Shown piece after piece: positions 33,635 to 43,694 of a DNA stretch of 64,000 bases. The notes beneath the pieces are model-generated. The model ran no database searches and was not told the origin of the DNA. It saw only the letters and a program-made list of their open reading frames with translations. The first letter of the stretch is position 1. Each line of letters opens with the position of its first letter. The DNA comes from Sphingomonadales bacterium (GTDB taxonomy: Bacteria > Pseudomonadota > Alphaproteobacteria > Sphingomonadales > Sphingomonadaceae): assembly GCA_027486895.1 (NCBI GenBank), contig JAIXOE010000042.1, forward strand, positions 32,113 to 96,112, read 5' to 3'. The translations under genes were made by a program, and so were the position numbers.

Positions 33635-34474
33635 CTAAGACATAACGGCACCCGTCGTATGTCGGGAACGCTCTATCGTCAATTTTGCTTCGTCTACATG
33701 CATCGATTCAATCATGCGACCCTTAAATCGCTGCGCGCCCCCTCGGCTCGCCGCAATTAATTCCTCTGCTTCTGCCACCCTATCGGCGTCCGCGCCAAAG
33801 GCCTGATTGGCTATCGCTATTTGATTTGGATGAATGAGTGTTTTGCCCGTAAAACCATAAGTGGCGCCTTGGCGGCATTCGGCATCGAAGCCATTCATAT
33901 CGTCGAGCCGATTACATACGCCGTCAAACCGGGCTTTGCCCGATGCGGACGCGGCGAGCACGATCGTCTGCAAAGCAAGCTCAAGCCCCTCGCGCATTGG
34001 ACCTGGGCGAATAGCTGTTTCCGCCGCGATGTCATTTGTGCCCGCGATCAATCCCGCAACCATGGGGTGCGCGGCAATCTCGCGCGCGGCATACAAACCC
34101 GTTGGCGTTTCGATCATTGCCAATATGGGCATCCCAGTATCGGGTATATCTTTAGGGCCTTCCACTTTGGGTATTACAATAAAATTTGCCCGGCTTTGCG
34201 CTAAAGCGGCAATATCGTAAGCATGATATGCGCTGCCTGCGCCATTTGCCCGTATCGCGATTATTTTGCCCGCAACGCCTTCTGCAGCATATTGAACAGC
34301 TGCCGCGCGGGCATCAGCCTTTGACTCGTCAGGGACCGCATCTTCCAAGTCGATGATTAGCATATCTGCATCAAGTGATCGCGCTTTTTCCAACGCGCGG
34401 GCATTTGACCCCGGCATATAAAGTGCCGACCGCGTACATCTCAGTTGCTGCAAAATATCCATTTTCGTTCCCAT
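33635..34474 (-). CDS. CitE-like / HpcH-HpaI aldolase-lyase family protein
   Basis: RSALYMPGSNARALEKARSLDADMLIIDLEDAVPDESKADAR, IETPTGLYAAREIA, GFTGKTLIHPNQIAIANQAF. Confidence 0.88.
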   Translation of the reverse strand: MGTKMDILQQLRCTRSALYMPGSNARALEKARSLDADMLIIDLEDAVPDESKADARAAAVQYAAEGVAGKIIAIRANGAGSAYHAYDIAALAQSRANFIVIPKVEGPKDIPDTGMPILAMIETPTGLYAAREIAAHPMVAGLIAGTNDIAAETAIRPGPMREGLELALQTIVLAASASGKARFDGVCNRLDDMNGFDAECRQGATYGFTGKTLIHPNQIAIANQAFGADADRVAEAEELIAASRGGAQRFKGRMIESMHVDEAKLTIERSRHTTGAVMS

Positions 34475-34597
34475 ATTATCGCCCTGCTCAAGCCCCACTG
34501 CGTAACCTCGGGTAAATGGTAAACCCCTCGACCGATTTTTCTTGCAACTATTTGCCAAACCCACAGTATTACCCCTCAGTCTAACGGGAGGGTTTCT

Positions 34598-35512
34598 GTG
34601 GAATATTTTTTCGGTTTACTCGCGCTGATCGTCATCATTTTTGTGATGATGGGCGTGACCGTTGTTCAGCAAGGCTTTGTTTTCACAATTGAACGGTTCG
34701 GTCGCTATACCTATTCCGCCCAACCCGGGCTTACGATCATTATCCCGTTCTTTGATCGCGTTGGCCGCAAGGTGAATGTGATGGAACAGGTTCTCGATAT
34801 TCCAGGGCAAGAAATCATCACCAAGGACAACGCCATGGTTGGTGTCGATGCCGTGGTCTTTTTCCAAGTCCTGGACGCAGCTAAAGCGGCCTATGAAGTG
34901 TCCGACCTGTATGTTGCCATCATGCAAATCACCACGACCAACCTGCGAACCGTTATGGGCAGCATGGACCTCGATGAAACACTGTCAAAGCGCGACGATA
35001 TCAACGGTCGCCTGCTGTCAGTGGTGGATCACGCGACCAGCCCATGGGGCGTCAAAATCACACGCGTGGAAGTGAAAGATATTCGTCCGCCCGCTGATAT
35101 CTCCAACGCGATGGCGCGGCAAATGAAGGCCGAGCGTGAAAAGCGTGCGCAAATTCTTGAAGCAGAAGGCATGCGTGCCGCCGAAATCCTGCGCGCGGAA
35201 GGCGAAAAGCAGGGCGCAATCCTTCAGGCCGAGGGCCGAAAGGAAGCTGCGTTCCGCGACGCTGAAGCGCGCGAGCGCGAAGCAGAGGCCGAGGCGAAGG
35301 CAACGGTTATGGTGTCCGATTCCATCGCGACATCGGGCACACAGGCGCTGAATTACTTCATCGCGCAGAAATATACCGAAGCCATCAGCCAGTTCGCAAC
35401 ATCGCCGAATGCAAAGACCATCTTGTTCCCGGTGGAAGCGACCCAATTGATTGGAACGCTTGGCGGGATTGGTGAATTGGCCAAGGAAGCGCTATCGACA
35501 AAAGATAAATAG
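34598..35512 (+). CDS. SPFH/band-7 (stomatin/QmcA-like) protein
   Basis: N-terminal TM, VVQQGFVFTIERFGRYTYSAQPGLTIIIPFFDRVGRKVNVMEQVLDIPGQEIITKDNA; coiled-coil C-terminus. Confidence 0.93.
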   Translation: MEYFFGLLALIVIIFVMMGVTVVQQGFVFTIERFGRYTYSAQPGLTIIIPFFDRVGRKVNVMEQVLDIPGQEIITKDNAMVGVDAVVFFQVLDAAKAAYEVSDLYVAIMQITTTNLRTVMGSMDLDETLSKRDDINGRLLSVVDHATSPWGVKITRVEVKDIRPPADISNAMARQMKAEREKRAQILEAEGMRAAEILRAEGEKQGAILQAEGRKEAAFRDAEAREREAEAEAKATVMVSDSIATSGTQALNYFIAQKYTEAISQFATSPNAKTILFPVEATQLIGTLGGIGELAKEALSTKDK

Positions 35513-35535
35513 GGCGTGTGGGGCCGAGATACAAA

Positions 35536-35667
35536 CCGTAGTCCTGAGCAACAATCGCAAAGCGATTGTGCCCGTCGAAGGACGGCTATAAGCAAAACGT
35601 TGCGCTCCCCCGTTACACGCCCTTCGACTTTCGTCAGCGCTCGCGCACTGACGGCTCAGGGCTACGG
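35536..35667. repeat. 132-bp REPIN-like inverted repeat, copy B
   Basis: CCGTAGTCCTGAGCAACAATCGCAAAGCGATTGTGCCCGTCGAAGGACG ... CGCCCTTCGACTTTCGTCAGCGCTCGCGCACTGACGGCTCAGGGCTACGG. Confidence 0.85.
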
Positions 35668-35708
35668 TAAGATCTGCAGTTTGGAAATCGAGATTACGGA
35701 GTAATAAA

Positions 35709-36161
35709 ATGGCAGAATGGCTCGACACAATCTCAACGCACTGGTTCTGGCTGTCGCTTGGGCTGGTGCTCGGTGTTGCCGAGATGGTGGCGCCCGGTTT
35801 CTTCCTCATGTGGCTTGGCCTTGCCGCGCTTATTGTCGGGGGTCTTGATTACTTCCTCCCGATTACCGTCGCCTATCAAGTCGCGATGTTTGCGACATTA
35901 TCGGTGTTGACGGTCTTTGCTGGCAAGAAATTCCTGCAGGACAACCCAATCGAAACCGAAGATGCAAAGCTGAACGACCGCGGCGCAAGGCTAACGGGTG
36001 AAATCGTCACGGTGGTTGAAGCGATCACAAACGGCAACGGCCGCGTCAAGGTCGGCGACAGCGTATGGTCCGCCCGCGGCGTGGATGCTGCGATAGGAAC
36101 CCGCGTTCGTGTCATAGGCGCTGATGGTGCTGTGTTGTTGGTTGAAGGCGGCCTCGACTGA
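35709..36161 (+). CDS. NfeD-family membrane protein
   Basis: Hydrophobic N-terminal half, C-terminal OB-like GRVKVGDSVWSARG; downstream of the SPFH gene. Confidence 0.88.
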   Translation: MAEWLDTISTHWFWLSLGLVLGVAEMVAPGFFLMWLGLAALIVGGLDYFLPITVAYQVAMFATLSVLTVFAGKKFLQDNPIETEDAKLNDRGARLTGEIVTVVEAITNGNGRVKVGDSVWSARGVDAAIGTRVRVIGADGAVLLVEGGLD

Positions 36162-36214
36162 TTTAGCGAAAACTACTGCTCAGCGGGAACACGTCTTCTC
36201 TGAACCCAACGCTC

Positions 36215-36667
36215 TCAGATAAGGTCGAGGCTAGCGAGGTCGGGTTCGACAAAGCCTCGCCGCGCGGGGACTGAATACAGTAGCTCCCTCGAATAAAATC
36301 GAAGTGGTAAGTCCCGGCGTCCGCGGTTGGAAAGCAGCAGCGCGTTGACTGCCTCGTGCAGCAGCAAGCCTTCGCCGACCTCTGCCAGATGTGCTTTCAC
36401 GCCGGCGATATACACCTGCGTAATTGTCTCGTGATAACCTTGCGTATCGTCGTTCACACCGCCAACCGATTCATTGTAGGCCGAAATGATGGCGGGCAAC
36501 TCGCGTTCAATGTCTATGTCCGCCCGATTGCACACCAGCCATGTGCACGCCGCCAGATGCGCTTCGTGAGTCCAATGCTCTCGCGGTAATGTGCGCGCAA
36601 GCAGCCCCTCCCCGATTTCGGCGATTGACGGGTCATCTTCAAACAGGCGAATAGAATGTTCGGACAT
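36215..36667 (-). CDS. Conserved-looking hypothetical protein (HWTHxxHL motif)
   Basis: 150-aa ORF with coherent composition: LPREHWTHEAHLAACTWLVCNRADIDIERELPAIISAYNESVGGVNDDTQGYHETIT; no recognised domain name. Confidence 0.65.
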   Translation of the reverse strand: MSEHSIRLFEDDPSIAEIGEGLLARTLPREHWTHEAHLAACTWLVCNRADIDIERELPAIISAYNESVGGVNDDTQGYHETITQVYIAGVKAHLAEVGEGLLLHEAVNALLLSNRGRRDLPLRFYSRELLYSVPARRGFVEPDLASLDLI

Positions 36668-36700
36668 TATCGGACCTTTTGCGTTGTCCGGTAATGTCCG
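36661..36700 (-). promoter_or_regulatory. Inverted repeat over the start codon/RBS of the 36215-36667 CDS
   Basis: CGGACATTATCGGAC-ctttt-gcgtt-GTCCGGTAATGTCCG: 15-bp arms with one mismatch, 10-bp spacer; start codon (CAT 36665-36667) lies in the left arm. Confidence 0.6.
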
Positions 36701-36706
36701 GACGAA

Positions 36707-38308
36707 TTAAGCGGCTTTCGGTGCCGACTGCCGTACACCTTCGTCGACATGATCGGCAAATTGCGCGAAGTTGTCGATGAATTGCCGAACAAGTCCGCGC
36801 GCCGTTACGTCATATTCCGCCTTGTCTGCCCAAGCTTCGCGCGGATCAAGGATACCGCTGTCGACACCCGGAACTGCGACGGGGAATTCAAAACCAAAAT
36901 TCTGATCCTTACGGAATTCAGCTTCGTTCAGGCTCCCATCAAGCGCGGCATTGAGCAACGCGCGCGTGGCCTTGATAGGCATACGGCTGATGCCGGGCAT
37001 CGTTGCCTTGCCACCCGTCCAGCCGGTGTTGACCAGCCAGCATTGGACGGCACCCTTGGCAATGCGTTCCTTAAGGAGGTTACCATAAATGCTGGGGTGG
37101 CGCGGCATGAATGGTGCACCAAAGCAGGTGGAGAATGTGGCTTCAGGCTCGGTCACGCCGATTTCCGTACCAGCAACGCGCGCGGTGTAGCCCGACAAGA
37201 AGTGGTACATCGCCTGATCCGGTGTGAGGCGCGCAATCGGAGGCAAAACGCCATATGCGTCGGCCGTCAGGAAGATAATAGTCTTGGGAACTGGCCCCAT
37301 ATTCTTTTCAGATGTGTTCGGGATGAACTCAATCGGATACGAACCGCGGCTGTTTTCCGCGAGGCTATTGTCGTGGAAATCAAGCTCACGTGTTTCTGTG
37401 TCGATAACGACATTCTCAAGCACCGTTCCGAAACGTTTTGTCGTGGCAAAGATTTCAGGTTCAGCTTCTTCCGACAGGCGAATCATTTTTGCATAACAAC
37501 CGCCTTCGAAGTTGAACACGGCAGTGTCTGACCAGCCATGTTCATCATCGCCGATAAGCGTCCGGCTCGCATCTGCCGACAAAGTCGTCTTGCCCGTACC
37601 GGACAGACCGAAGAATACAGCGGTGTCGCCATCGGCGCCAATGTTGGCCGAGCAATGCATGGGCATCACGCCCTTCACGGGCAACAAATAATTGAGGATG
37701 CCGAAAACCGATTTCTTCATTTCACCCGCATATGCCGTGCCACCAATCAGAATGAGCTTTTCGGTGAAGTTTACGGCAATTACAGTCTCACTGCGGCAGC
37801 CATGACGCGCAGGGTCCGCACGGAAGCTTGGTAAATCGATAATGGTATACTCAGGTACGAAGCTGCCCAGCTCCTCCTGTGTCGGGCGAACCAGCAAAGT
37901 GCGGATAAACAGATTGTGCCATGCAAGTTCGTTGATCACGCGAACATTGACGCGGTGTTCTGGCTGCGAACCGCCAAAAAGGTCAGCAACGTACAATTTG
38001 TCTTTACCACCAAGCGCAGCAATGAAATCTTCTTTCAGCGCAGAAAAATGCGCTGAGTCTATCGGGACGTTGGTTTTGCCCCACCAAATGCTGTTCTCGG
38101 TTTCGGCGTCGCGAACGATGAACTTGTCTTTGGCAGAACGACCAGTGTGCGCACCTGTCTTAACGACCAGCGGACCGTTTTTGGCCAATATGCCTTCTTC
38201 ATTCGCCAGCGCGGCTTCCACGAGCGGCGCTGTCCCGAGATTGCAATGCAAATCCGCCTTTGTGTCAAAACCTTGCTGCGAAAGTGAGATATTCAGAGGT
38301 GTCGACAT
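36707..38308 (-). CDS. pckA: Phosphoenolpyruvate carboxykinase (ATP)
   Basis: [71 protein letters not shown]. Confidence 0.98.
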   Translation of the reverse strand: MSTPLNISLSQQGFDTKADLHCNLGTAPLVEAALANEEGILAKNGPLVVKTGAHTGRSAKDKFIVRDAETENSIWWGKTNVPIDSAHFSALKEDFIAALGGKDKLYVADLFGGSQPEHRVNVRVINELAWHNLFIRTLLVRPTQEELGSFVPEYTIIDLPSFRADPARHGCRSETVIAVNFTEKLILIGGTAYAGEMKKSVFGILNYLLPVKGVMPMHCSANIGADGDTAVFFGLSGTGKTTLSADASRTLIGDDEHGWSDTAVFNFEGGCYAKMIRLSEEAEPEIFATTKRFGTVLENVVIDTETRELDFHDNSLAENSRGSYPIEFIPNTSEKNMGPVPKTIIFLTADAYGVLPPIARLTPDQAMYHFLSGYTARVAGTEIGVTEPEATFSTCFGAPFMPRHPSIYGNLLKERIAKGAVQCWLVNTGWTGGKATMPGISRMPIKATRALLNAALDGSLNEAEFRKDQNFGFEFPVAVPGVDSGILDPREAWADKAEYDVTARGLVRQFIDNFAQFADHVDEGVRQSAPKAA

Positions 38309-38499
38309 TGGCTACTCCGGCAAAAGTTGCGAATCTAGGGCATACGTATGCACTGTGAAGCTGGAGCCGGTAGACGATGCGCACGCCAAGGTCAAATGTG
38401 GTTCACAATTTGGCGCGATATCCCAAGGCGCAATGCACAGCCTCAGTCCGCATAGAGCAAGTGATTGAACCTAAGCCTTTGCATCCCTATAGTTAGCCG

Positions 38500-39207
38500 A
38501 TGAGTGCAACAATCGCCTTGGTCGATGACGACCGAAACATCCTGACCTCGGTGTCGATCGCGATGCAGGCGGAAGGATATGTGACCCGTATTTATTCGGA
38601 TGGCGAAACGGCGTTAAAGGCGATGCTCGAAAATCCAGCAGACCTTGGCATTTTTGATATCAAAATGCCGCGAATGGATGGCCTCGAATTGCTCCGGCGG
38701 TTACGCGAAAAGAGCGATATGCCGGTCATCTTTCTGACATCAAAAGATGAAGAGCTCGATGAAGCACTTGGCCTTGCGATGGGCGCGGACGATTACATCA
38801 CTAAGCCCTTTTCGCAGCGCCTATTGGTTGCGCGTGTAAAGGCCATTCTGCGCCGCGCGACTTACGACCGCGGCGTCAGCAGCGGAGAAGCCGAACCCGA
38901 ACTTGAACCAATGGTACGCGGCAAACTGCAAATGGACCCAGCGCGTCACCACGTGAAATGGGATGGAAAATCGCTGACCCTAACGGTTACCGAGTTCATG
39001 ATATTGGAAGCGCTCGCGAATCGGCCGGGCGTCGTGCGCACACGTGACCAGCTCATGGATGCCGCATATCAGGATGACGTTTACGTCGACGACCGCACCA
39101 TCGACAGCCATATCAAACGGCTGCGGCGCAAGTTTCGCGAAGTCGATCCGGAGTTTGCCGCCATAGATACGCTTTACGGAGCTGGATATCGCTTTGCAGA
39201 CAGCTGA
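38500..39207 (+). CDS. chvI: ChvI-like two-component response regulator (OmpR family)
   Basis: [40 protein letters not shown], winged-helix C-term; followed by chvG-like kinase and hprK. Confidence 0.93.
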   Translation: MSATIALVDDDRNILTSVSIAMQAEGYVTRIYSDGETALKAMLENPADLGIFDIKMPRMDGLELLRRLREKSDMPVIFLTSKDEELDEALGLAMGADDYITKPFSQRLLVARVKAILRRATYDRGVSSGEAEPELEPMVRGKLQMDPARHHVKWDGKSLTLTVTEFMILEALANRPGVVRTRDQLMDAAYQDDVYVDDRTIDSHIKRLRRKFREVDPEFAAIDTLYGAGYRFADS

Positions 39208-40756
39208 ACCCGCTGATCTTCAGCTCGGATGGAGCCGGGGACTATCGCTGACCGCTCGAATCCTCGCTGTGAATCTCTTCGTTTTGGCACTTCTTGGCGC
39301 TGGGCTGTTTTTCCTCGACAGCTACCGCGTGCGGCTGATCGCGGAACGGGAAGATGCGGCCCGCCTTCAAGTGACATTCCTTGCGGAGAGCCTATCCTTA
39401 GTCGCACCCGAAAAGCGCGCTGCTTACATCTACCAATTTGGCCAACAGCATGAATCGCGCATTCGGGTGTATGCGCAAAATGGCGAAAAAATCCTCGATA
39501 GCTTCGCAGGCCGGGCGCCAACATATGTTTTCCGTGACCCTGACAAAGAACCGATACGCAAAGTCATCGCGCGCGGTATTGATAAGATGTTCGACTTTTT
39601 GGTGGGTGCGGCCGTGTTGCAGCCATTTGTTGAGCCGCGCGTTGATACGGTAGACGCTTGGCGCAAAGTCATAAAGTCAAGGCCCACTGGGGCAGTGTCT
39701 ACGGTGGATTTTGCCCCTGACCTCACCCATGTCATCAGCGCTGGTTCGCGGTCGCGTGATGGGCGCTTCGCGGTTTTAACCACATCCAATGAACGCGACA
39801 TACGTCTGTTCGTCCGAGCGGAGCGATTCAACGTCGGGATGTTTTTCGTTATCGCGCTTGGCATTGGCATATTGCTATCGATGTTTCTTGCCCGAACCAT
39901 CGTGCGTCCGCTTCGGCATCTGTCGCGCGCGGCGGTAAAGGTGCGGCTTGGTCGCGCTCAAGAGGTAACTGTTCCGCGCCTGCCATCGCGCCGTGACGAA
40001 ATCGGGATGCTTGCACGCGCACTTTCCGACATGAGCATTGCCCTTCGGCAACGCATTGATGCAACCGAAGCATTTGCAGCTGATGTCGCGCACGAGATTA
40101 AAAATCCGTTGGCGTCGTTGCGATCAGCACTTGATGGTGCCGAGCGTATTCAGGATCCTGCCCTGCGCAAACAGCTGATGGACGTGGCAAAAGCCGATGT
40201 GCAACGAATGGATCGCCTGATTAGCGATATATCGGACGCAAGCCGTGTCGACTCGCAACTGGCCAAGGCAAAGTTCGAACCAATCGACCTTGGCGATATG
40301 ATTGAACAATTGCTCCAGGCGCGCGACGATCGTGGCAGCGACAAAGGTGTAAACATCGCCTTCGCGCGGCCACGACGCACAATTGCGACGGTCATGGGCG
40401 AAGACGTCCGCCTCGAACGCATGCTGACCAACTTGATCGACAACGCAGTGTCCTTTTCACCTCCAGGTGCAGTCGTGGAAATATCGGCAACACTTGCGGA
40501 CGAAGAAGTCATTATCCGCATCAGCGACGAAGGTCCCGGCGTACCTCCGCAAGAGCGAGAAGCGATCTTCCGCCGGTTCCACAGTGAGCGGCCGCCTACC
40601 GAGAATTTCGGCAAGCATAGCGGGTTGGGCTTAGCCATTGCCCGCACCATCATTGAAGGGCACCATGGCCGCATTACCGTGCGTGACCGCGTTGACGGCA
40701 AAGGCGGGGCATGTTTTGAAATCGCACTTCCCTGCGCGGCTGCGGCAACCGCCTAA
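39194..40756 (+). CDS. chvG: ChvG-like sensor histidine kinase
   Basis: Two TM segments, [64 protein letters not shown]. Confidence 0.93.
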   Translation: MQTAEPADLQLGWSRGLSLTARILAVNLFVLALLGAGLFFLDSYRVRLIAEREDAARLQVTFLAESLSLVAPEKRAAYIYQFGQQHESRIRVYAQNGEKILDSFAGRAPTYVFRDPDKEPIRKVIARGIDKMFDFLVGAAVLQPFVEPRVDTVDAWRKVIKSRPTGAVSTVDFAPDLTHVISAGSRSRDGRFAVLTTSNERDIRLFVRAERFNVGMFFVIALGIGILLSMFLARTIVRPLRHLSRAAVKVRLGRAQEVTVPRLPSRRDEIGMLARALSDMSIALRQRIDATEAFAADVAHEIKNPLASLRSALDGAERIQDPALRKQLMDVAKADVQRMDRLISDISDASRVDSQLAKAKFEPIDLGDMIEQLLQARDDRGSDKGVNIAFARPRRTIATVMGEDVRLERMLTNLIDNAVSFSPPGAVVEISATLADEEVIIRISDEGPGVPPQEREAIFRRFHSERPPTENFGKHSGLGLAIARTIIEGHHGRITVRDRVDGKGGACFEIALPCAAAATA

Positions 40757-41229
40757 TGCGACAGATGGTCCATGGCACAGCAATATCCATCGATGGCCAT
40801 GGCGTGCTGATATTGGGTGAATCGGGTAGCGGGAAATCAGACCTCGCGCTCCGGCTGATTGACCGCGGCGCTATTTTGGTGAGCGACGATATCGTCTATC
40901 TGGAAACCCACGGCGACTGCCCAATGCTGGTCCATGCGCCCAGTATCGCCGGAAAAATCGAAGTGCGCGGCGTTGGAATATGTGACGTCGATTTCATACC
41001 CTCTGCGCCGCTTCGCTTAGTGGTGGAGTTCGCCAATGCCCCAGACAGATTGCCCGCAGAAAATGCGTGTACGAACATCGGCGATTGCATGGTTCCATTG
41101 TGCAGGCTTAATCCATTTGAACCCAGCAGCGCCATCAAGGTCGAATATGCGCTGCGGGCTATCGTTCATAGTGCTATCTGGCCCGTAGCCGCAGCGTCCA
41201 ACACCGTAAAAGAAAGCTTGCTATCGTGA
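40756..41229 (+). CDS. hprK: HPr kinase/phosphorylase, short alphaproteobacterial form
   Basis: ILGESGSGKSDLALRLIDRGAILVSDD (P-loop), IEVRGVGICDVDF signature; 157 aa, no N-terminal domain. Confidence 0.92.
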   Translation: MRQMVHGTAISIDGHGVLILGESGSGKSDLALRLIDRGAILVSDDIVYLETHGDCPMLVHAPSIAGKIEVRGVGICDVDFIPSAPLRLVVEFANAPDRLPAENACTNIGDCMVPLCRLNPFEPSSAIKVEYALRAIVHSAIWPVAAASNTVKESLLS

Positions 41230-42191
41230 TCGCCACAACAGCCTCTGTCCCGCAAACAATCCTGATTGTGACGGGCGTGTCTGGTGCGGGCAAAACAACG
41301 GTTCTCAAAGCGCTTGAGGATTTGGGCTGGGAGGCCGTCGACAATTTTCCGATCCGCCTTGCGAGCCAACTGCTCGAAATACCGGCGACAGTCCGTCAAA
41401 ATGGGCCGGAAATACCGTTGGCGCTGGGTTTTGACAGCCGGACGCGTGGCTTCGACGCCGAAACGCTCATTCAACAGATCAAACAGCTTCAGAACCAGCC
41501 CAACCTGACCATCAGGACGCTGTTTCTCGACTGCGCTGGCGTTGAAATTGAACGCCGTTATGCCGAGACGCGCCGCCGCCATCCTGTTGCGCCCGATCGT
41601 CCCGCCATGGACGGCATTGCGATTGAACGCATGTTGATGGAGCCATTTCGCCGCTGGGCGGAAACCGTTATCGATACCAGCAAGCTGTCTGCACATGATC
41701 TCCAGCAAGCGATACGCGAGCAATTCAACAGCGAGGCATCGCCACATTCAGTCGTTACGATAACCAGCTTTGGCTATTCACGCGGTATTCCCCACAATGC
41801 CGATCTTGTTTTTGACCTTCGCTTCCTGCGCAATCCACATTGGGACAACGCTCTACGGCCGCTCACGGGCTTGGATGAGGGTGTATCGGCCTATGTCAAA
41901 GCCGACCCCGCATATGATACCGCGATGGAAAAAATACGCGACCTGCTTCGCTATCTTTTGCCGCTATATGACGCGCAAGGTAAGGCCTATGTAAACATAG
42001 CCTTCGGATGCACAGGCGGGCGGCACAGGTCTGTACATGTTGCGGAACAATTTGGCCGCTGGTTGCGCGATGATGGCTTTTCTCCATCTGTTAACCATCG
42101 CAACCTGACCTCAAGACCGATTGACGCAATTGAGGAGCCTGCTAACGGCGCAAATAAGAATACCGCACCACAGGGTAACGACATCACATGA
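41226..42191 (+). CDS. rapZ: RNase adapter protein RapZ
   Basis: IVTGVSGAGKTTVLKALEDLGWEAVDNFP, FGYSRGIPHNADLVFDLRFLRNPHW, NIAFGCTGGRHRSVHVAE. Confidence 0.95.
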   Translation: MIATTASVPQTILIVTGVSGAGKTTVLKALEDLGWEAVDNFPIRLASQLLEIPATVRQNGPEIPLALGFDSRTRGFDAETLIQQIKQLQNQPNLTIRTLFLDCAGVEIERRYAETRRRHPVAPDRPAMDGIAIERMLMEPFRRWAETVIDTSKLSAHDLQQAIREQFNSEASPHSVVTITSFGYSRGIPHNADLVFDLRFLRNPHWDNALRPLTGLDEGVSAYVKADPAYDTAMEKIRDLLRYLLPLYDAQGKAYVNIAFGCTGGRHRSVHVAEQFGRWLRDDGFSPSVNHRNLTSRPIDAIEEPANGANKNTAPQGNDIT

Positions 42192-42592
42192 TCGGTTTGA
42201 TTTTAGTCACACATGGCAAGCTTGCGGCCGAGTTTCTCGTTGCGCTTGAGCATGTTGTTGGCCCCCAAAAAGACATTGCCACCATTTGCATTGGCCCGCA
42301 TGATGACATGGAGGCGCGCCGAAATGAAATCGCGGCTGCCATTAAGAAGGTTGATACGGGAAAAGGCGCGATAATCCTCTCCGATCTCTTTGGCGGAACG
42401 CCCTCAAATTTAGCCATCTCGCTATTGGAGAGTGGCCGTGTCGAAGTTATCGCAGGCGTAAACCTGCCGATGCTGATCCGCCTCGATAGCGCCCGCAAAA
42501 ATCTTGATGTGAAAGAGGCTGTAGCCGCTGCACGTGAAGCGGGCCGCAAATATATCAGCGTGGCTTCGGAAGTGCTCGAGGCATCCAAATGA
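42188..42592 (+). CDS. PTS mannose-family EIIA component
   Basis: MIGLILVTHGKLAAEFLVALEHVVG (phosphoacceptor His), GAIILSDLFGGTPSNLAISLLE. Confidence 0.92.
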   Translation: MIGLILVTHGKLAAEFLVALEHVVGPQKDIATICIGPHDDMEARRNEIAAAIKKVDTGKGAIILSDLFGGTPSNLAISLLESGRVEVIAGVNLPMLIRLDSARKNLDVKEAVAAAREAGRKYISVASEVLEASK

Positions 42593-42867
42593 CTCGCCTC
42601 AGCCGGACAGCAACAATCGTGAATCTGAAGGGGCTTCATGCCCGTGCCAGTGCAAAATTTGTCACCTTTGTAAGCCGGCTGCCCGAAGGCATTAAGGTTG
42701 AAGTTGAAAAAGACGGTCAGTTTGTCACCGGCACATCCATCATGGGCCTGATGATGCTCGGTGCCGCCAAAGGCAGCGAAATTACGATCCATGTCGAGGG
42801 CGACCAAGCCGAGCTCGCCATTGAAAAGCTTATCGGGTTGGTTGTCGACGGCTTTGGCGAAGACTGA
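42589..42867 (+). CDS. HPr-family phosphocarrier protein
   Basis: IVNLKGLHARASAKFV (His-15 motif), TSIMGLMMLGAAKGSEI (Ser-46 region). Confidence 0.93.
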   Translation: MTRLSRTATIVNLKGLHARASAKFVTFVSRLPEGIKVEVEKDGQFVTGTSIMGLMMLGAAKGSEITIHVEGDQAELAIEKLIGLVVDGFGED

Positions 42868-43679
42868 TGCGCCGTGAGATTACCGGATTTTCCAATCCGC
42901 TTTTGAAAGAAATTCGGGGACTTCGCGAAAAGAAACTGCGCAAACGGGCGGGACTGTTTCTAGCCGAGGGCCTGCGCATCATGACGGAAGCGCGCGAGGC
43001 TGGCTTTCTGCCTGAAATGTTGTTCCGGGTGAAAGACCGGCCAGTCCACGAGCTGGAAGTTGCCCTTGAGGACGAAGTGCTCCGCAATGGCGGCGACGTT
43101 ATTGAGACCAGCGCCGAAATCATGGCGAAACTGTCGGGCAAAGATAACGCACAGGCTATCGTCGGCGTCTATCGCGACCATGGCACAGCACTTGCCGACG
43201 TCGACCGGGCATCTGCGCCGATCTGGCTCGTGGCACAAGCGATGCGCGACCCGGGTAATCTTGGGACCATGTTGCGTACCGGCGATGCCGTCGGCGCTGG
43301 CGGGCTTATTCTGATCGATGACTGTACGGACCCGTTTTCGGTCGAGTCCGTCCGCGCGAGCATGGGGGCCATTTTCACGCAACGGATCGTCCAGTGTCGA
43401 TGGGATGAGTTTATGATGTGGTTGCGTGCGGGCGACGGTCAGCTGGTCGGAACGAGCCTTCAAACCGATACTGACTATCAAACTGCGCGCTACAATAGTC
43501 CCTGCTTCATTCTGACGGGCAACGAAGCACAGGGTCTGCCGGATGATTATGAACGCCAGTGCGACCTGCTGGTAAAAATGCCCATGCATGGCAAAGCCGA
43601 CAGCTTAAACGCGGCGGTTGCTACAGCGGTCATGGCGTATGAAGTGTTGAACCAGTTTCGCCGTCCAGCGAGCAGCTGA
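42867..43679 (+). CDS. TrmH/SpoU-family RNA methyltransferase
   Basis: NPLLKEIRGLREKKLRKRAGLFLAEGLRIM, AQAMRDPGNLGTMLRTGDAVGAGGLILIDDCTDPFSVESVRASMGA, FILTGNEAQGLP. Confidence 0.94.
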   Translation: MRREITGFSNPLLKEIRGLREKKLRKRAGLFLAEGLRIMTEAREAGFLPEMLFRVKDRPVHELEVALEDEVLRNGGDVIETSAEIMAKLSGKDNAQAIVGVYRDHGTALADVDRASAPIWLVAQAMRDPGNLGTMLRTGDAVGAGGLILIDDCTDPFSVESVRASMGAIFTQRIVQCRWDEFMMWLRAGDGQLVGTSLQTDTDYQTARYNSPCFILTGNEAQGLPDDYERQCDLLVKMPMHGKADSLNAAVATAVMAYEVLNQFRRPASS

Positions 43680-43694
43680 CACCCGCCTGAGCTA

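Noticed and set aside
36749-37531. 260-aa plus-strand ORF
   Set aside because: Antisense shadow of pckA.
42960-43589. 209-aa minus-strand ORF
   Set aside because: Antisense to the TrmH-family methyltransferase; no recognisable motif.
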